From the NCBI RefSeq assembly GCF_000807675.2, contig NZ_CP019962.1:3693157-3757156 (forward strand): DNA of 64,000 nucleotides, in the 5' to 3' direction. Source of the stretch: Eubacterium limosum (GTDB lineage Bacteria; Bacillota; Clostridia; Eubacteriales; Eubacteriaceae). Position 1 is the first letter of the stretch. Every line of letters starts with the position of its first letter. The position numbers were made by a program, and so were the translations under genes. The notes beneath the pieces are model-generated. The model worked only from the letters and a program-made list of their open reading frames with translations, was not told the origin of the DNA and searched no databases. Shown piece by piece: positions 8,265-16,754 of the stretch.

Positions 8265-8939
8265 ATGAATTTCCGCTACGGCACAGAAGCAACCGATTAT
8301 CTGAAGCAAAAGGATAAAAAACTGGGTGAAGTCATTGAGAAAATTGGTATAATTGAGCGCGCCGCAGATACGGATTTGTTCGCATCGGTTGTTCACCATA
8401 TTGTTGGCCAGCAGATTTCAACAAAGGCTCAGGCGACGATATGGCAGCGGATTAACGACACTTTCGGTGTGCTAAACGCTGACGTCATTTTAGGCGCAGG
8501 CATCGACAGGCTGCAGGGCTTTGGCATAACCTTCCGCAAAGCGGAGTATATTACCGACTTTGCAGAAAAGGTTAAGACCGGCGCCTTTGATCTGGAGGGA
8601 ATCTGGGATAAATCCGACGAGGAGGCCATCGCCAGCCTTGTGTCCTTAAAGGGCATTGGCGTATGGACAGCAGAAATGATTTTACTTTTCTGTATGGAGC
8701 GTCAAGATGTTTTCAGCTATGACGATCTGGCCATCAGGCGCGGCCTGCGGATGGTGTACCATCACCGGGAGATTGACAGGGAACGTTTTGAGCGGTACCG
8801 CAGGCGCTACAGTCCCTATTGCAGTGTCGCGAGCCTGTACCTTTGGGCCGTAGCAGGCGGCGCGGTTCCCGAGATGAAAGATTATGCGCCAAAGAGAAAG
8901 CCTGTTAAAAAGAAAAAGGCTTGTAAAGCCGCAGAATGA
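8265..8939 (+). CDS. DNA-3-methyladenine glycosylase (AlkA-type, HhH-GPD)
   Basis: A 224-residue base-excision glycosylase. It carries the helix-hairpin-helix LVSLKGIGVWTAEMILLF (residues 125-142) and the GPD catalytic segment with Asp154 in SYDDLAIRRG. Residues HIVGQQISTKAQATIW correspond to the conserved helix before the pocket. The enzyme removes alkylated purines such as 3-methyladenine from DNA. ATG at 8265 follows GGAGGTG. It is 21 bases upstream of an O6-alkylguanine transferase gene, a natural two-gene alkylation-repair operon. The C-terminus is a lysine-rich tail, beyond the usual domain. Confidence 0.88.
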   Translation: MNFRYGTEATDYLKQKDKKLGEVIEKIGIIERAADTDLFASVVHHIVGQQISTKAQATIWQRINDTFGVLNADVILGAGIDRLQGFGITFRKAEYITDFAEKVKTGAFDLEGIWDKSDEEAIASLVSLKGIGVWTAEMILLFCMERQDVFSYDDLAIRRGLRMVYHHREIDRERFERYRRRYSPYCSVASLYLWAVAGGAVPEMKDYAPKRKPVKKKKACKAAE

Positions 8940-8960
8940 TTGAAAGCAGGAGGATAAAAA

Positions 8961-9506
8961 ATGTCAGATGTAAGGATTTATACTTGTCAATACGCTTCGC
9001 CCCTGGGCGGGATTACAATGGCCAGCGACGGCTCAGCGCTGACGGGGCTTTGGTTTGACGGACAGAAATACTTTGGGGATACGCTGCCAGAGCAATACGA
9101 AGCGGGGGAACTGCCTGTCTTTGATGCGGCAAAAAAATGGCTGGATATTTATTTTCAGGGGAAGTCACCTGATTTTACACCGCCGCTGCTGCTTGATGCC
9201 AGCCCCTTTCGCAGGGCAGTATGGGAAATACTGCTTACGATTCCTTTTGGGGAAACTATGACTTACGGGGAAATCTCGGATAAAATCGCAAAGCAAAGGG
9301 GCGCTGCCAGAATGTCCGCGCAGGCGGTCGGGGGCGCTGTGGGACACAATCCGATTTCCATTATTGTGCCCTGCCACAGGGTAGTGGGAACGAGCGGCAG
9401 CCTGACAGGCTACGCGGGAGGCATTGATAAAAAAGTAAAGCTGCTTACACTGGAAAAAGCAGAGATGTCGGGCTTTTTTATTCCTAAAAAGGGAACGGCG
9501 CTGTAA
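8961..9506 (+). CDS. ogt: Methylated-DNA--protein-cysteine methyltransferase
   Basis: A 181-residue suicide repair protein that takes the methyl group from O6-methylguanine onto a cysteine. The active-site PCHRVVG places the acceptor at Cys138; the DNA-binding HTH lies before it (FGETMTYGEISDKIA...). The N-terminal ribonuclease-like domain is of usual size, so this is the Ogt/MGMT form without an Ada regulatory domain. ATG at 8961 follows AGGAGG. Co-transcribed with the AlkA-type glycosylase upstream. A terminator closes the unit at 9566. Confidence 0.92.
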   Translation: MSDVRIYTCQYASPLGGITMASDGSALTGLWFDGQKYFGDTLPEQYEAGELPVFDAAKKWLDIYFQGKSPDFTPPLLLDASPFRRAVWEILLTIPFGETMTYGEISDKIAKQRGAARMSAQAVGGAVGHNPISIIVPCHRVVGTSGSLTGYAGGIDKKVKLLTLEKAEMSGFFIPKKGTAL

Positions 9507-9565
9507 ACCAGAAAATTAGGGCTGCAATAATCGAATAGGGCGGAATAAAAACCTGTTATAAACTG

Positions 9566-9596
9566 AGCACAGCACAATTTTGCGCTGTGCTTTTTC
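9566..9596 (+). terminator. Intrinsic terminator, recurrent hairpin family
   Basis: AGCACAGC (9566-9573) pairs with GCTGTGCT (9584-9591), followed by a T-run. Ends the alkylation-repair operon. Confidence 0.8.
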
Positions 9597-9670
9597 AGTC
9601 TTCAGTTACAACGTGCCTTCGGAGATAAAATGTGATATAATTGTTATAAATTCAATAGAGGAGGATAAAA

Positions 9671-11728
9671 ATGCACCGTATGAAAAAGTATTTGCCTTTT
9701 ATGATTGGCGGCGTTGTGTTGTTGGTGGTATTGATCGGTCTGGTTGTCTGGAGTAACCGGCAGACACCGGAAAGGGTATTGAACCGGTATGTCCAATATG
9801 TCAATGAAGGCCGCTATGAGGCGGTGTATGACAAACTGTTATCCGATAAAGCCAAGGGCTACGCAGACCGGCAGACCTTTATTGACCAGTACAAAAATAT
9901 TTACGGCGGCATTGAGGCGCGCAATATAAAAATAAGCAATATCGTAAAAAGCGATGAGAGCACAGATAATTACACCTATCTCAAATATGATTATGAGATG
10001 GACACCGTCGCGGGCCATTATAAGGGCGGAACCAGTGCGCGCATCACCAAAAAAACAAACGGCTGGACCATCGAATGGAATGAGGGGATGATTCTTCCCA
10101 GCTTTTCAAAGTGGCAGACGGTTTCTGTGGTGCCGACCACAGCGGAACGCGGCAGCATTTATGACCGCAATGGAAATCTCCTGGCGGGAAAAGGGCAGGT
10201 TCTGGAGGTTGGCATTGTTCCTGGGAAGCTGAATGCTGAGACGAAGGACGCAGACTTTCAGTCTATGGCGGCTCTGCTTGACATAAAAACAGAGGATATC
10301 CAGTCAAAGCTTTCCCAGGGCTGGGTGACCGATGATGTGCGTGTGCCTATCGCCACCATTGATCTGTCAGACACGGCGCTCGAAGCACAGCTTTTGGGCA
10401 TTGCCGGCATCTATACGGATACAACCGAGGTGCGGACTTATCCGTATGGTGAAAAGGCCTCTCAGCTGACCGGCTATGTACAAAGTATATCCCCTGAGGT
10501 GCTGGAGGACCGCAAGGAGAAAGGATACACGGAGAGCTCTGTCATTGGAAAGACAGGCCTGGAGGCCGCCTATGAAAGCCGGCTCCGCGGGAAGGACGGA
10601 TGTAAGATTGTGGTTGACCAGGGCGTTGATAATTATCAGGATGAAGCGGGGAACTGGATTCAAAGGCCCAGAATATGGACAGTGGTCGAGGACCCGGCCG
10701 AAAAGGGAGAGGATATCACTGTAACCATTGACGCTTCACTCCAGACCAAAATTTATGATCAGTTTGCATCAGATAGAAGCAGCTCTGTAGCCATAAACCC
10801 CAAAACTGGAGAGGTGCTGGCACTTGTCAGTACGCCTTCCTTTGACGCCAATACTTTCATCAGCGGATTCTCCGAGGAGGCGTGGAACGCGCTGAGCTCG
10901 GATCCCTCCATGCCACTTCAAAACCGCTTTGAGTCCGCCTACACACCGGGCTCATCCTTTAAACCACTGACCGCGGGGGTAGGCATGACAAGCGGGAAGC
11001 TTGACCCCAATGCGGACTTTGGCCCAAGCGGTAGCAGCTGGCAGAAAGACCCATCCTGGGGAGACTTGTTGATCACGACCCTCCAGGGATATGACGGGCC
11101 GGCTAATCTTGAAAACGCGCTGGTCTACTCAGACAATATTTATTTTGCCAAGGCAGCACTGCAGATGGGTGGTGCAGCTTTTAAAAATGGATTGGAAAAA
11201 TCTGGCTTTGGTCAGGAACTGGACTTCCCGCTGCCACTGGCCAAGTCTCAGATTTCCAATTCCGGTAATTTCGCGGATGAAGGACAGCTTGCTCAGAGCG
11301 GTTATGGTCAGGGGGAGATTCTGGTCAATCCAGTACACATGGCCTCAGTCTATTCGGCCTTTGTCAATGATGGCAGTATGATTAAACCCGTGTTAGAATA
11401 CAGTGAAACCCCGCAGTTCTGGTATCCGGACGCTTTCTCTAAGGAGGCCGCCGACACCATACGCAACGATCTGATCCAGGTCATTGAAAATCCGGCCGGC
11501 ACTGCCCATGAAGCCCATTTGGATGGTGTGACCCTGGCAGGTAAAACGGGTACAGCGGAAATCAAAGCCTCACAGGAGGATACGAGCGGCACTGAGCTTG
11601 GTTGGTTCAACGCTTTTATTGCGGATTCGGACAGTCCAGAGCAGCTTTTGGTAGTAAGCATGGTCGAGGATGTCAAGGACCGTGGCGGAAGCCATTACCT
11701 TGTACCAAAGGTGCGCAGCATATTCTGA
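9671..11728 (+). CDS. Penicillin-binding protein, MecA/PBP2a-type class B transpeptidase
   Basis: A 685-residue bitopic membrane protein. Residues 5 to 27 form the single membrane anchor, followed by an NTF2-like MecA N-terminal domain (about 30-140), a PBP dimerisation domain starting near PTTAERGSIYDRNG, and the transpeptidase domain with SxxK at Ser428-Lys431, SDN at 487-489 and KTGT at 625-628. It cross-links peptidoglycan outside the membrane. The MecA_N domain is found in intrinsic PBPs of many Firmicutes, so it does not by itself mean beta-lactam resistance. ATG at 9671 follows AGGAGG. A perfect terminator follows, so the gene is monocistronic. Confidence 0.92.
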   Translation: MHRMKKYLPFMIGGVVLLVVLIGLVVWSNRQTPERVLNRYVQYVNEGRYEAVYDKLLSDKAKGYADRQTFIDQYKNIYGGIEARNIKISNIVKSDESTDNYTYLKYDYEMDTVAGHYKGGTSARITKKTNGWTIEWNEGMILPSFSKWQTVSVVPTTAERGSIYDRNGNLLAGKGQVLEVGIVPGKLNAETKDADFQSMAALLDIKTEDIQSKLSQGWVTDDVRVPIATIDLSDTALEAQLLGIAGIYTDTTEVRTYPYGEKASQLTGYVQSISPEVLEDRKEKGYTESSVIGKTGLEAAYESRLRGKDGCKIVVDQGVDNYQDEAGNWIQRPRIWTVVEDPAEKGEDITVTIDASLQTKIYDQFASDRSSSVAINPKTGEVLALVSTPSFDANTFISGFSEEAWNALSSDPSMPLQNRFESAYTPGSSFKPLTAGVGMTSGKLDPNADFGPSGSSWQKDPSWGDLLITTLQGYDGPANLENALVYSDNIYFAKAALQMGGAAFKNGLEKSGFGQELDFPLPLAKSQISNSGNFADEGQLAQSGYGQGEILVNPVHMASVYSAFVNDGSMIKPVLEYSETPQFWYPDAFSKEAADTIRNDLIQVIENPAGTAHEAHLDGVTLAGKTGTAEIKASQEDTSGTELGWFNAFIADSDSPEQLLVVSMVEDVKDRGGSHYLVPKVRSIF

Positions 11729-11736
11729 CCCATTAG

Positions 11737-11781
11737 AAGCCTGATAAACAGAGGAATAGCCTGTTTATCAGGCTTGTTTTA
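11737..11781 (+). terminator. Strong intrinsic terminator
   Basis: AAGCCTGATAAACAG (11737-11751) pairs perfectly with CTGTTTATCAGGCTT (11761-11775), then GTTTT. Ends the PBP gene. Confidence 0.92.
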
Positions 11782-11832
11782 TGCTATACTTACCTTAGTC
11801 AAAAAGTCGAATAAAGCAGGGAGGCTGCAAAA

Positions 11833-12252
11833 ATGATGAGAAACCCAGAACAGACAGTCGGCAATATGGCGGATAAAGCCAGTATGGCTCTGATCAGCTA
11901 TATTGACGGGGAGGGGTATCCGGTCACAAGGGCCATGCTGAAGCCCAGAGAGCGGGAGGGGATAAAAACTTTCTGGTTTACCACCAATACCTCCTCCAAT
12001 AAGGTAAAGCATTTCCGTCAAAACCCTAAGGCGAGTATCTATTTCGTCGACAGGTGTTATTTCCGTGGAGCTAGCCTGAGCGGAACCGTCGAGGTTTTAG
12101 AGACGCCCGAGGCCAAGGAGCGGATCTGGCGGGACGGTGATACCATGTATTACAGTAAGGGCGTTACGGACCCTGACTACTGTGTGTTGAAATTCACAGC
12201 CACGAAAGGCAGCTATTACAGTAATTTTAATTCAGAAGATTTTGAAGTGTAA
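11833..12252 (+). CDS. Pyridoxamine 5'-phosphate oxidase-like flavin protein
   Basis: A 139-residue split-barrel protein. The order ASMALISYIDGEGYPVTRAM, FWFTTNTSSNKVKHFRQNPKASIYFV and GASLSGTVEVLE is that of the general-stress-protein-26 branch of the PNPOx-like family, which binds FMN or F420 in a dimer interface. The true PNPOx substrate residues are not evident, so a reductase or stress role is more likely than vitamin B6 synthesis. ATG at 11833 (or the next codon) follows GGGAGG. The methyltransferase gene after it starts 39 bases downstream. Confidence 0.82.
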   Translation: MMRNPEQTVGNMADKASMALISYIDGEGYPVTRAMLKPREREGIKTFWFTTNTSSNKVKHFRQNPKASIYFVDRCYFRGASLSGTVEVLETPEAKERIWRDGDTMYYSKGVTDPDYCVLKFTATKGSYYSNFNSEDFEV

Positions 12253-12291
12253 AGGACATGCGGTTTACAGGCATGAGAGAACAGGCGGGAC

Positions 12292-13080
12292 ATGATTAAA
12301 AAAGCAGAGATCGACAACGGACGCGGCTTTGACTGGAGGCGTACCTCGCAGGATTACGCTAAATACCGGGACATCTACCCCCACGAGTTTTATCAGAAAA
12401 TCCTGGACATGGGCGCGTGCGTCAAAGGCCAGCGTGTGCTGGATATGGGCACTGGCACCGGCGTGCTGCCCCGCAATTTATATCCATACGGCGCAGCTTT
12501 TACAGGTGTTGATATTTCGGAAAACCAGATTCAGCAGGCCATCCTCCTGGCAGGGGAGCAGCGGGCAGAGATTGACTTTTTCTGTATGCCTGCCGAGGAA
12601 ATGGATTTTCCAGACTTAAGTTTTGATGTGGTCACCGCGTGTCAGTGCTTCACCTACTTTGACCATGAAGCCCTCGCGCCCAGACTGTCTAAAATACTCT
12701 GCCCCCAGGGGCGCGTGATTGTCCTGTACATGGCCTGGCTCCCTTTTGAAGACCCCGTTGCGGGGCAGAGCGAGGCTCTTGTTTTAAAGTATAATCCTGA
12801 ATGGACCGGCTGCGGAGAAAAAAGACACCCCATTGCCATACCCAAAATCTACAGCCAGTATTTTACCATTGAAAACCAGGAGGTTTTTGACTTAAGGGTG
12901 CCTTTTAGCCGGGAGAGCTGGAACGGGCGGATGAAAGCCTGCCGAGGGATCGAGGCGTCTCTGCCCGAGGAGGCGATCGCCGCCTTTGATGCGGAACACC
13001 GACGTCTTTTGGCCACGGCCGCGCCAGAGAAATTTAAGGTCCTGCACTACGCTGCCATAAGCGTCCTGAGGAAACGATAA
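12292..13080 (+). CDS. Class I SAM-dependent methyltransferase
   Basis: A 262-residue Rossmann methyltransferase. Motif I reads RVLDMGTGTGVLPRNL (about residues 48-63), motif II FTGVDISENQI, and the post-I acidic residue and FDVVTACQCFTYFD motif IV follow in the expected order. This UbiE/TAM-like type acts on small molecules; the acceptor is unknown. ATG at 12292 follows the weak ACAGGCGGG site. Possibly in one transcript with the flavin protein upstream. Confidence 0.85.
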   Translation: MIKKAEIDNGRGFDWRRTSQDYAKYRDIYPHEFYQKILDMGACVKGQRVLDMGTGTGVLPRNLYPYGAAFTGVDISENQIQQAILLAGEQRAEIDFFCMPAEEMDFPDLSFDVVTACQCFTYFDHEALAPRLSKILCPQGRVIVLYMAWLPFEDPVAGQSEALVLKYNPEWTGCGEKRHPIAIPKIYSQYFTIENQEVFDLRVPFSRESWNGRMKACRGIEASLPEEAIAAFDAEHRRLLATAAPEKFKVLHYAAISVLRKR

Positions 13081-13141
13081 GCACAGACACTCCCATTATT
13101 TCTCTATTTAAAAATATAATGAAAGGTCAGACAAGGGAATC

Positions 13142-14086
13142 ATGGAAAAAAAGAAAACAATCAAAGGCTGCCTGTGCGCCATTTTCTGTGAGATACTATT
13201 TGGGCTGAGCTATTTATTTACCAAGCATGCCACCACGTCGGTGAGTCCGCTCACTCTGCTGAGCTGGCGCTTTGCCATCGCTTTTCTGGTCATCAATCTG
13301 TGTGTGGCTGTGGGAGTGGTTAAGATCAGCCTGAGAGGAAAGCGGCTGCTGCCTTTATTTTGGATTGCCATTTTCCAGCCGGTGATCTATTTTGTAGGTG
13401 AGACCGTGGGCATCAACCTGACCACCGCCTCGGAAAGCGGCGCAGTCCTCTCTGTCATACCGGCAGCGACCCTGGTGGCAGGGGGATTGATTCTAAAGGA
13501 AAAGCCCACAAAGCTGCAGGCAGCGGGAGTGTGCGTCACCATGGCCGGGGTGATGGTCTGTGTCCTCTCCAAGGGGATGGAGGCCTCCTTTAACCCGCTG
13601 GGGTATCTTATGTTGCTCATGGCTGTGATTTCCTACAGCCTGTATTCTGTTTTCTCTGAAAAAGCGGTTTCCTTTTCCAGCGCGGAAAAAACCTATGTGA
13701 TGATCGCCTTCGGCGCCGTCGCTTTTACGGCTGCCGCCCTTGTCCAGAACCTGAGAACCGGCACACTGCCGGAATTTTTATCCGCGCCTTTTACGAATCC
13801 CGCTCTTTTAACCGCGGTTTTGTATCAGGGCATTGGCTGCTCAATCCTGGCTTTTTTACTTTACAATCTGGCGATCGCTACGATTAGTACCAACCGCTCA
13901 GCGTCCTTTGTGGGCATATCCACCGTGGTTTCCATTCTGGCGGGCGTGTTTTTCCTGAAGGAACAATTTTCCACGCTTCAGGCGGCAGGAGCTTTCTTTG
14001 TCATCGGCGGTGTCTATCTGGCGAATCTGACATGCAAAAGCAAGCCTGTCCGGCCTAACAGAAGGGGCGCAAAAAAAGCTGAGTGA
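13142..14086 (+). CDS. EamA/DMT family transporter
   Basis: A 314-residue membrane protein of about ten helices in two EamA repeats (roughly residues 8-142 and 155-300). GCLCAIFCEILFGLSYLFTKHAT begins the first repeat and LMLLMAVISYSLYSVFSEKAV the second, with EamA-type ends (GVCVTMAGVMV; GAFFVIGGVYLA). The drug/metabolite transporter superfamily moves amino acids, nucleotides and other metabolites; the substrate is not evident. The C-terminus is a basic cytosolic tail. ATG at 13142 follows AAAGG. A TIGR04076 gene follows 35 bases after. Confidence 0.88.
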   Translation: MEKKKTIKGCLCAIFCEILFGLSYLFTKHATTSVSPLTLLSWRFAIAFLVINLCVAVGVVKISLRGKRLLPLFWIAIFQPVIYFVGETVGINLTTASESGAVLSVIPAATLVAGGLILKEKPTKLQAAGVCVTMAGVMVCVLSKGMEASFNPLGYLMLLMAVISYSLYSVFSEKAVSFSSAEKTYVMIAFGAVAFTAAALVQNLRTGTLPEFLSAPFTNPALLTAVLYQGIGCSILAFLLYNLAIATISTNRSASFVGISTVVSILAGVFFLKEQFSTLQAAGAFFVIGGVYLANLTCKSKPVRPNRRGAKKAE

Positions 14087-14121
14087 ACAACTGTATTCTA
14101 AAATTAAAGGAGGAAATCATC

Positions 14122-14466
14122 ATGAAAAAAGTAAAGATCACTGTTCTCAGAACAATGCTGAATCAGGATCTGGCAGAGGAGTACGGGGTAGAGGGCCTTA
14201 CCGCCTGTCCCATGCTCAGGGAGGGACAGACCTTTTATGCCGACTACGCAAAGCCTGAGGGGTTTTGTGATGAGGCCTGGAAAGCGATCTACCAGTACGC
14301 CTTTGCTCTGGCCCACGGCGCGGATAAAGAGCTGTTTTATTACGGCGACTGGATCAAAAAACCCGGCGTAGCCATCTGCAGCTGTAATGACGGGCTGCGG
14401 CCGGTTATTTTCAAGCTGGAAGCCACTGACGAGGAGGGGCACATCAACTATACGCCGGTGCGTTAA
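14122..14466 (+). CDS. TIGR04076 family protein
   Basis: A 114-residue protein starting at the ATG at 14122, with AAAGGAGG upstream; the in-frame start at 14083 overlaps the preceding gene and lacks a ribosome site. Family features are the N-terminal KKVKITVLRTMLNQDLAEEY, the CPMLREGQTFY segment and the C-terminal CSCNDGLRPVIFKLEA. These small proteins occur in anaerobes and have no established function. The last 52 codons and the following 40 bases have been duplicated in tandem directly downstream, leaving this copy intact. Confidence 0.8.
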   Translation: MKKVKITVLRTMLNQDLAEEYGVEGLTACPMLREGQTFYADYAKPEGFCDEAWKAIYQYAFALAHGADKELFYYGDWIKKPGVAICSCNDGLRPVIFKLEATDEEGHINYTPVR

Positions 14467-14702
14467 TATGAGTCTTTAGAAAAACAGATGTACTCTCCTG
14501 CTTCAGGCCCACGGCGCGGATAAAGAGCTGTTTTATTACGGCGACTGGATCAAAAAACCCGGCGTAGCCATCTGCAGCTGTAATGACGGGCTGCGGCCGG
14601 TTATTTTCAAGCTGGAAGCCACTGACGAGGAGGGGCACATCAACTATACGCCGGTGCGTTAATATGAGTCTTTAGAAAAACAGATGTACTCTCCTGCTTC
14701 AG
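14311..14702 (+). repeat. Perfect tandem duplication of 196 bp
   Basis: Bases 14311-14506 are repeated at 14507-14702. By eye the two copies are identical. The unit begins inside the TIGR04076 gene (GCCCACGGCG) and ends after its stop in CTCCTGCTTCAG. The lack of any difference implies a recent event or an assembly artefact. Confidence 0.92.
14507..14662 (+). pseudogene. Duplicated C-terminal fragment of the TIGR04076 gene
   Basis: Encodes AHGADKELFYYGDW through to EEGHINYTPVR and the stop, identical to residues 64-114 of the intact gene. There is no start codon with a ribosome site, because the duplicated unit lacks the 5' part of the gene, so it is not expected to be translated. Confidence 0.88.
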
Positions 14703-14912
14703 GCTCGCAGCCCGAGACTGTGCCTTTTATCCAGATAAGAAAAAGGGTCCAGGCGCTGTGGATAACGACCAGGAATCGTGCCGCGCTATCGGTACAGCCG
14801 GACACTGGTGAGATAAAACATCAACTTTAGAGAAGAGGATACTGTTATGAGAGGGAATGCCCGCAGCTCTCTTTTTTTCTTCCTTAGGTAAAAGGCTTTG
14901 TCTCTCAGGTTT
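14703..14912 (+). ncRNA. Structured repeat element, copy 1
   Basis: About 210 bases that match the segment at 19239-19450 at roughly three quarters of positions. Shared features in order: a GTGCC/GGCGC stem holding TTTTATCCAGATAAGA; a GTGG...CCGC stem around CGA/TCG; GATA/TATC arms; the hairpin CCGG-ACA-CTGG; a GAGAG...CTCTC hairpin around GGGAATGCCCGCAG with a T-run; and CTTAGGTAAAAGGCTT. Arms change in a compensatory way between the copies. It looks like a riboswitch or small RNA, or part of a mobile element; I could not name the family. A terminator follows at 14924. Confidence 0.55.
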
Positions 14913-14923
14913 TTGCCACATTG

Positions 14924-14951
14924 AAGCAGGAGCATTCTCCTGCTTTTTTAT
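14924..14951 (+). terminator. Intrinsic terminator
   Basis: AAGCAGGAG (14924-14932), loop CATT, CTCCTGCTT (14937-14945), then T-rich. It closes the structured element just before the promoter at 14978. Confidence 0.85.
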
Positions 14952-14977
14952 TTTGTCCAGAAAATCCGGCGAAAATA

Positions 14978-15028
14978 TTGACAAGTACACTTGGCGGTGA
15001 TATGATAATAGTGCCAATAAAACTTGGC
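14978..15028 (+). promoter_or_regulatory. Promoter of the DUF6442/HTH pair with repeated ACTTGGC boxes
   Basis: TTGACA (14978-14983), 17 bases, TATGAT (15001-15006). ACTTGGC occurs at 14989-14995 inside the spacer and again at 15022-15028, the second copy forming GCCAA/TTGGC arms (15013-15028). These are plausible sites for the HTH protein of the operon to repress itself. Confidence 0.65.
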
Positions 15029-15050
15029 AGAAAGATGGAGGATGAGCATT

Positions 15051-15362
15051 ATGGATAAAGAAGAAATTTTAGCTAAAAGCCGTCAGGAAAAAAAGGATGA
15101 GGGCATGACTGAGGCTGAAAACAGAGGACGCAGAATTGGGGTAATGGCATTTTCCGCTATTTTTATCTTTATTGTGCTGTTTAACCTGTTCAATGGCCAG
15201 CCAAATTATGCACCCATGGCCATGTTCTGGGCCTTCCTTTCAGCAGAGGCCTATCCTAAATACCGTTTTACAAAACAAAAGGCTTATCTTGTCACAACCA
15301 TCGCGGGCGGGGTGGCGTCTCTGGCATCACTCGCAAGCTTTGTACTGTCTGTACTGGGGTAA
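15051..15362 (+). CDS. DUF6442-like membrane protein
   Basis: A 103-residue protein starting at the ATG at 15051, with ATGGAGGATG just upstream. The N-terminus is cytosolic and charged (KEEILAKSRQEKKDEGMTEAENRGRR), followed by three predicted helices from about residue 31 to the end. It resembles the small DUF6442 proteins that are encoded directly before a short XRE regulator, exactly as here (six bases to the next start). The pair may work as a membrane sensor or target with its regulator, but the function is not known. Confidence 0.7.
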   Translation: MDKEEILAKSRQEKKDEGMTEAENRGRRIGVMAFSAIFIFIVLFNLFNGQPNYAPMAMFWAFLSAEAYPKYRFTKQKAYLVTTIAGGVASLASLASFVLSVLG

Positions 15363-15368
15363 AGGGTC

Positions 15369-15575
15369 TTGAACGAGGAATTAATTCTAAAAAACCGCTT
15401 AAAGGAAATCCGAAAGGAAAAGAAACTGTCCCAGTCCGCTCTGGCCGAGCTGGTTGGTGTCTCCCGCAACACCATCAGCTCCATCGAGACGGGCCAGTTT
15501 AACCCAACGGCAAAATTAGCGTTAATTTTGTGCATTGCCCTGGACAAGAAATTCGAGGAGCTGTTTTATTTTTAG
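15369..15575 (+). CDS. Small XRE transcriptional regulator
   Basis: A 68-residue single-domain HTH protein, LKNRLKEIRKEKKLSQSALAELVGVSRNTISSIETGQFNP, of the YgzD/YozG type found with small membrane proteins. The start is TTG at 15369, six bases after the previous stop, consistent with translational coupling. It probably represses its own operon through the ACTTGGC boxes at the promoter. No effector domain is present. Confidence 0.88.
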   Translation: MNEELILKNRLKEIRKEKKLSQSALAELVGVSRNTISSIETGQFNPTAKLALILCIALDKKFEELFYF

Positions 15576-15591
15576 ATTTGTGTGCGTTTGT

Positions 15592-16371
15592 TTACTTTAC
15601 CGCAGTCACCTTGATCCTGCGAAAGGTCTCAAAGCAGGTGCCGTCAGCCTGCTGTGTTTTGAGAAGCATGGCTTGAACAGCCTTCGATCTGAAGTCGGAC
15701 TTGTAGGTTTCGGGGAGAGCGTCCATAAAAGGAACAAGGGTTGGCTGGTCCAGCCAGCGGATCATCTCATCAGCATCCGAAAAGAAACGATCTGCCTTTT
15801 CTTCCAGCACCACAAACTCAGAAAAGCCGGCGCTTCGGACTTTATCTTCATAATCCTGCCTTGACGGCATGTGCCAGGGCCATATAAATTCTTGAAAACA
15901 GGCGTTGTAAGGTTCTGCTTTCATTAGCTCACGAATGACCTCAAAAAAGTGGGAGCAGGTGCCGTCACCTGCGAAATTCCATGAAATCAAGCCACCTGGC
16001 TTCAAAGCAGCCAGGGCATTTTTCAGAAGCAGGTCATGGTCTTTGACCCAGTGCAGTGCAGCGTTGGAAAAAATGACATCAAAGACATCCGAGAAATCCA
16101 TGCTGTTGATGTCCTCCTGACGAAAGCTCAGATTGTCCCGTGCGTGTTTTCTGGCAGCGTCAATCATTCCCTGTGACGCGTCAATGCCCAGAACTGCACC
16201 GTCCGGCACCAGTGACGCCAGCTTTTCTGTTAACGCTCCGTCGCCGCAGCCCAGATCCAGAATGGATTCACAACCCCTGAGCCTGAGCCCGGATATCAGC
16301 CGGCTGCCCCATTCCTTCTGATGTCTGGAAGCCCGCGCATACCTTTCTCCGTTAAATTCAAAAGTTCTCAA
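15592..16371 (-). CDS. Class I SAM methyltransferase, trans-aconitate methyltransferase-like
   Basis: About 259 residues. I place the start at TTG 16371, seven codons inside the longest frame, because AGGAGG lies eight bases before it and relatives begin with the sequence RTFEFNGERYARAS that follows. Motif I is ILDLGCGDGALTEKL, motif II VLGIDASQGMI, and FDVIFSNAALHWVKDH is typical of the Tam-like group, which methylates small carboxylates. The true substrate is unknown. The gene converges on the XRE gene, with only 16 bases between stops. Confidence 0.85.
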   Translation of the reverse strand: MRTFEFNGERYARASRHQKEWGSRLISGLRLRGCESILDLGCGDGALTEKLASLVPDGAVLGIDASQGMIDAARKHARDNLSFRQEDINSMDFSDVFDVIFSNAALHWVKDHDLLLKNALAALKPGGLISWNFAGDGTCSHFFEVIRELMKAEPYNACFQEFIWPWHMPSRQDYEDKVRSAGFSEFVVLEEKADRFFSDADEMIRWLDQPTLVPFMDALPETYKSDFRSKAVQAMLLKTQQADGTCFETFRRIKVTAVK

Positions 16372-16591
16372 TGATATGAACCTCCTGTCCATAGAGTAAC
16401 CCTATTATAATTCAGAACAGACCTGAAAGCAATGCGCTGTCCCGGTACCAGCGCGAGGACTTGAAGCAGTTTCGGAAATTTCGCAGTTTACGCCAAAAAA
16501 GATTGCCTGTTCTAATCAAGATATGTTAAAATAAAAGCACATTACTTAAAGAGAAAATTATCATACTTGAATTAAAATAAAGGGGATCGTC

Positions 16592-16657
16592 ATGCAGGGA
16601 AGTGCTTACATCTTTTTGTTCCCACTGCACACCGGGCATAATCGAATAAAACACTAA
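16592..16657 (+). CDS. Possible 21-codon small gene
   Basis: ATG at 16592 follows AAAGGGG with eight bases between, encodes MQGSAYIFLFPLHTGHNRIKH and is followed 20 bases later by a strong terminator. TTGCCT and TAAAAT about 18 bases apart lie upstream. The unit could be a leader peptide or a chance frame; the rest of the 380-base gap holds nothing else I recognise. Confidence 0.3.
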   Translation: MQGSAYIFLFPLHTGHNRIKH

Positions 16658-16676
16658 AGGGACACTTGCTGTCACC

Positions 16677-16719
16677 CAAAAAGGAACTGAAGGCTGATCG
16701 CCAGCGGTTCCTTTTTTAT
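16677..16719 (+). terminator. Intrinsic terminator
   Basis: AAGGAAC at 16681-16687 pairs with GTTCCTT at 16707-16713, with an inner GGC/GCC pair, followed by a T-run. It closes the small unit upstream of the DUF6431 gene. Confidence 0.8.
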
Positions 16720-16754
16720 TGTGAAAAACTTAACATCCCACCGGGAGCAGTAGA

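Noticed and set aside
14703-14830. Structured element as a cobalamin, TPP or glycine riboswitch
   Set aside because: Isolated resemblances (CCGG-ACA-CTGG; TCTGGATAA on the other strand; CTCTCAGG) are not in the order or spacing of those families.
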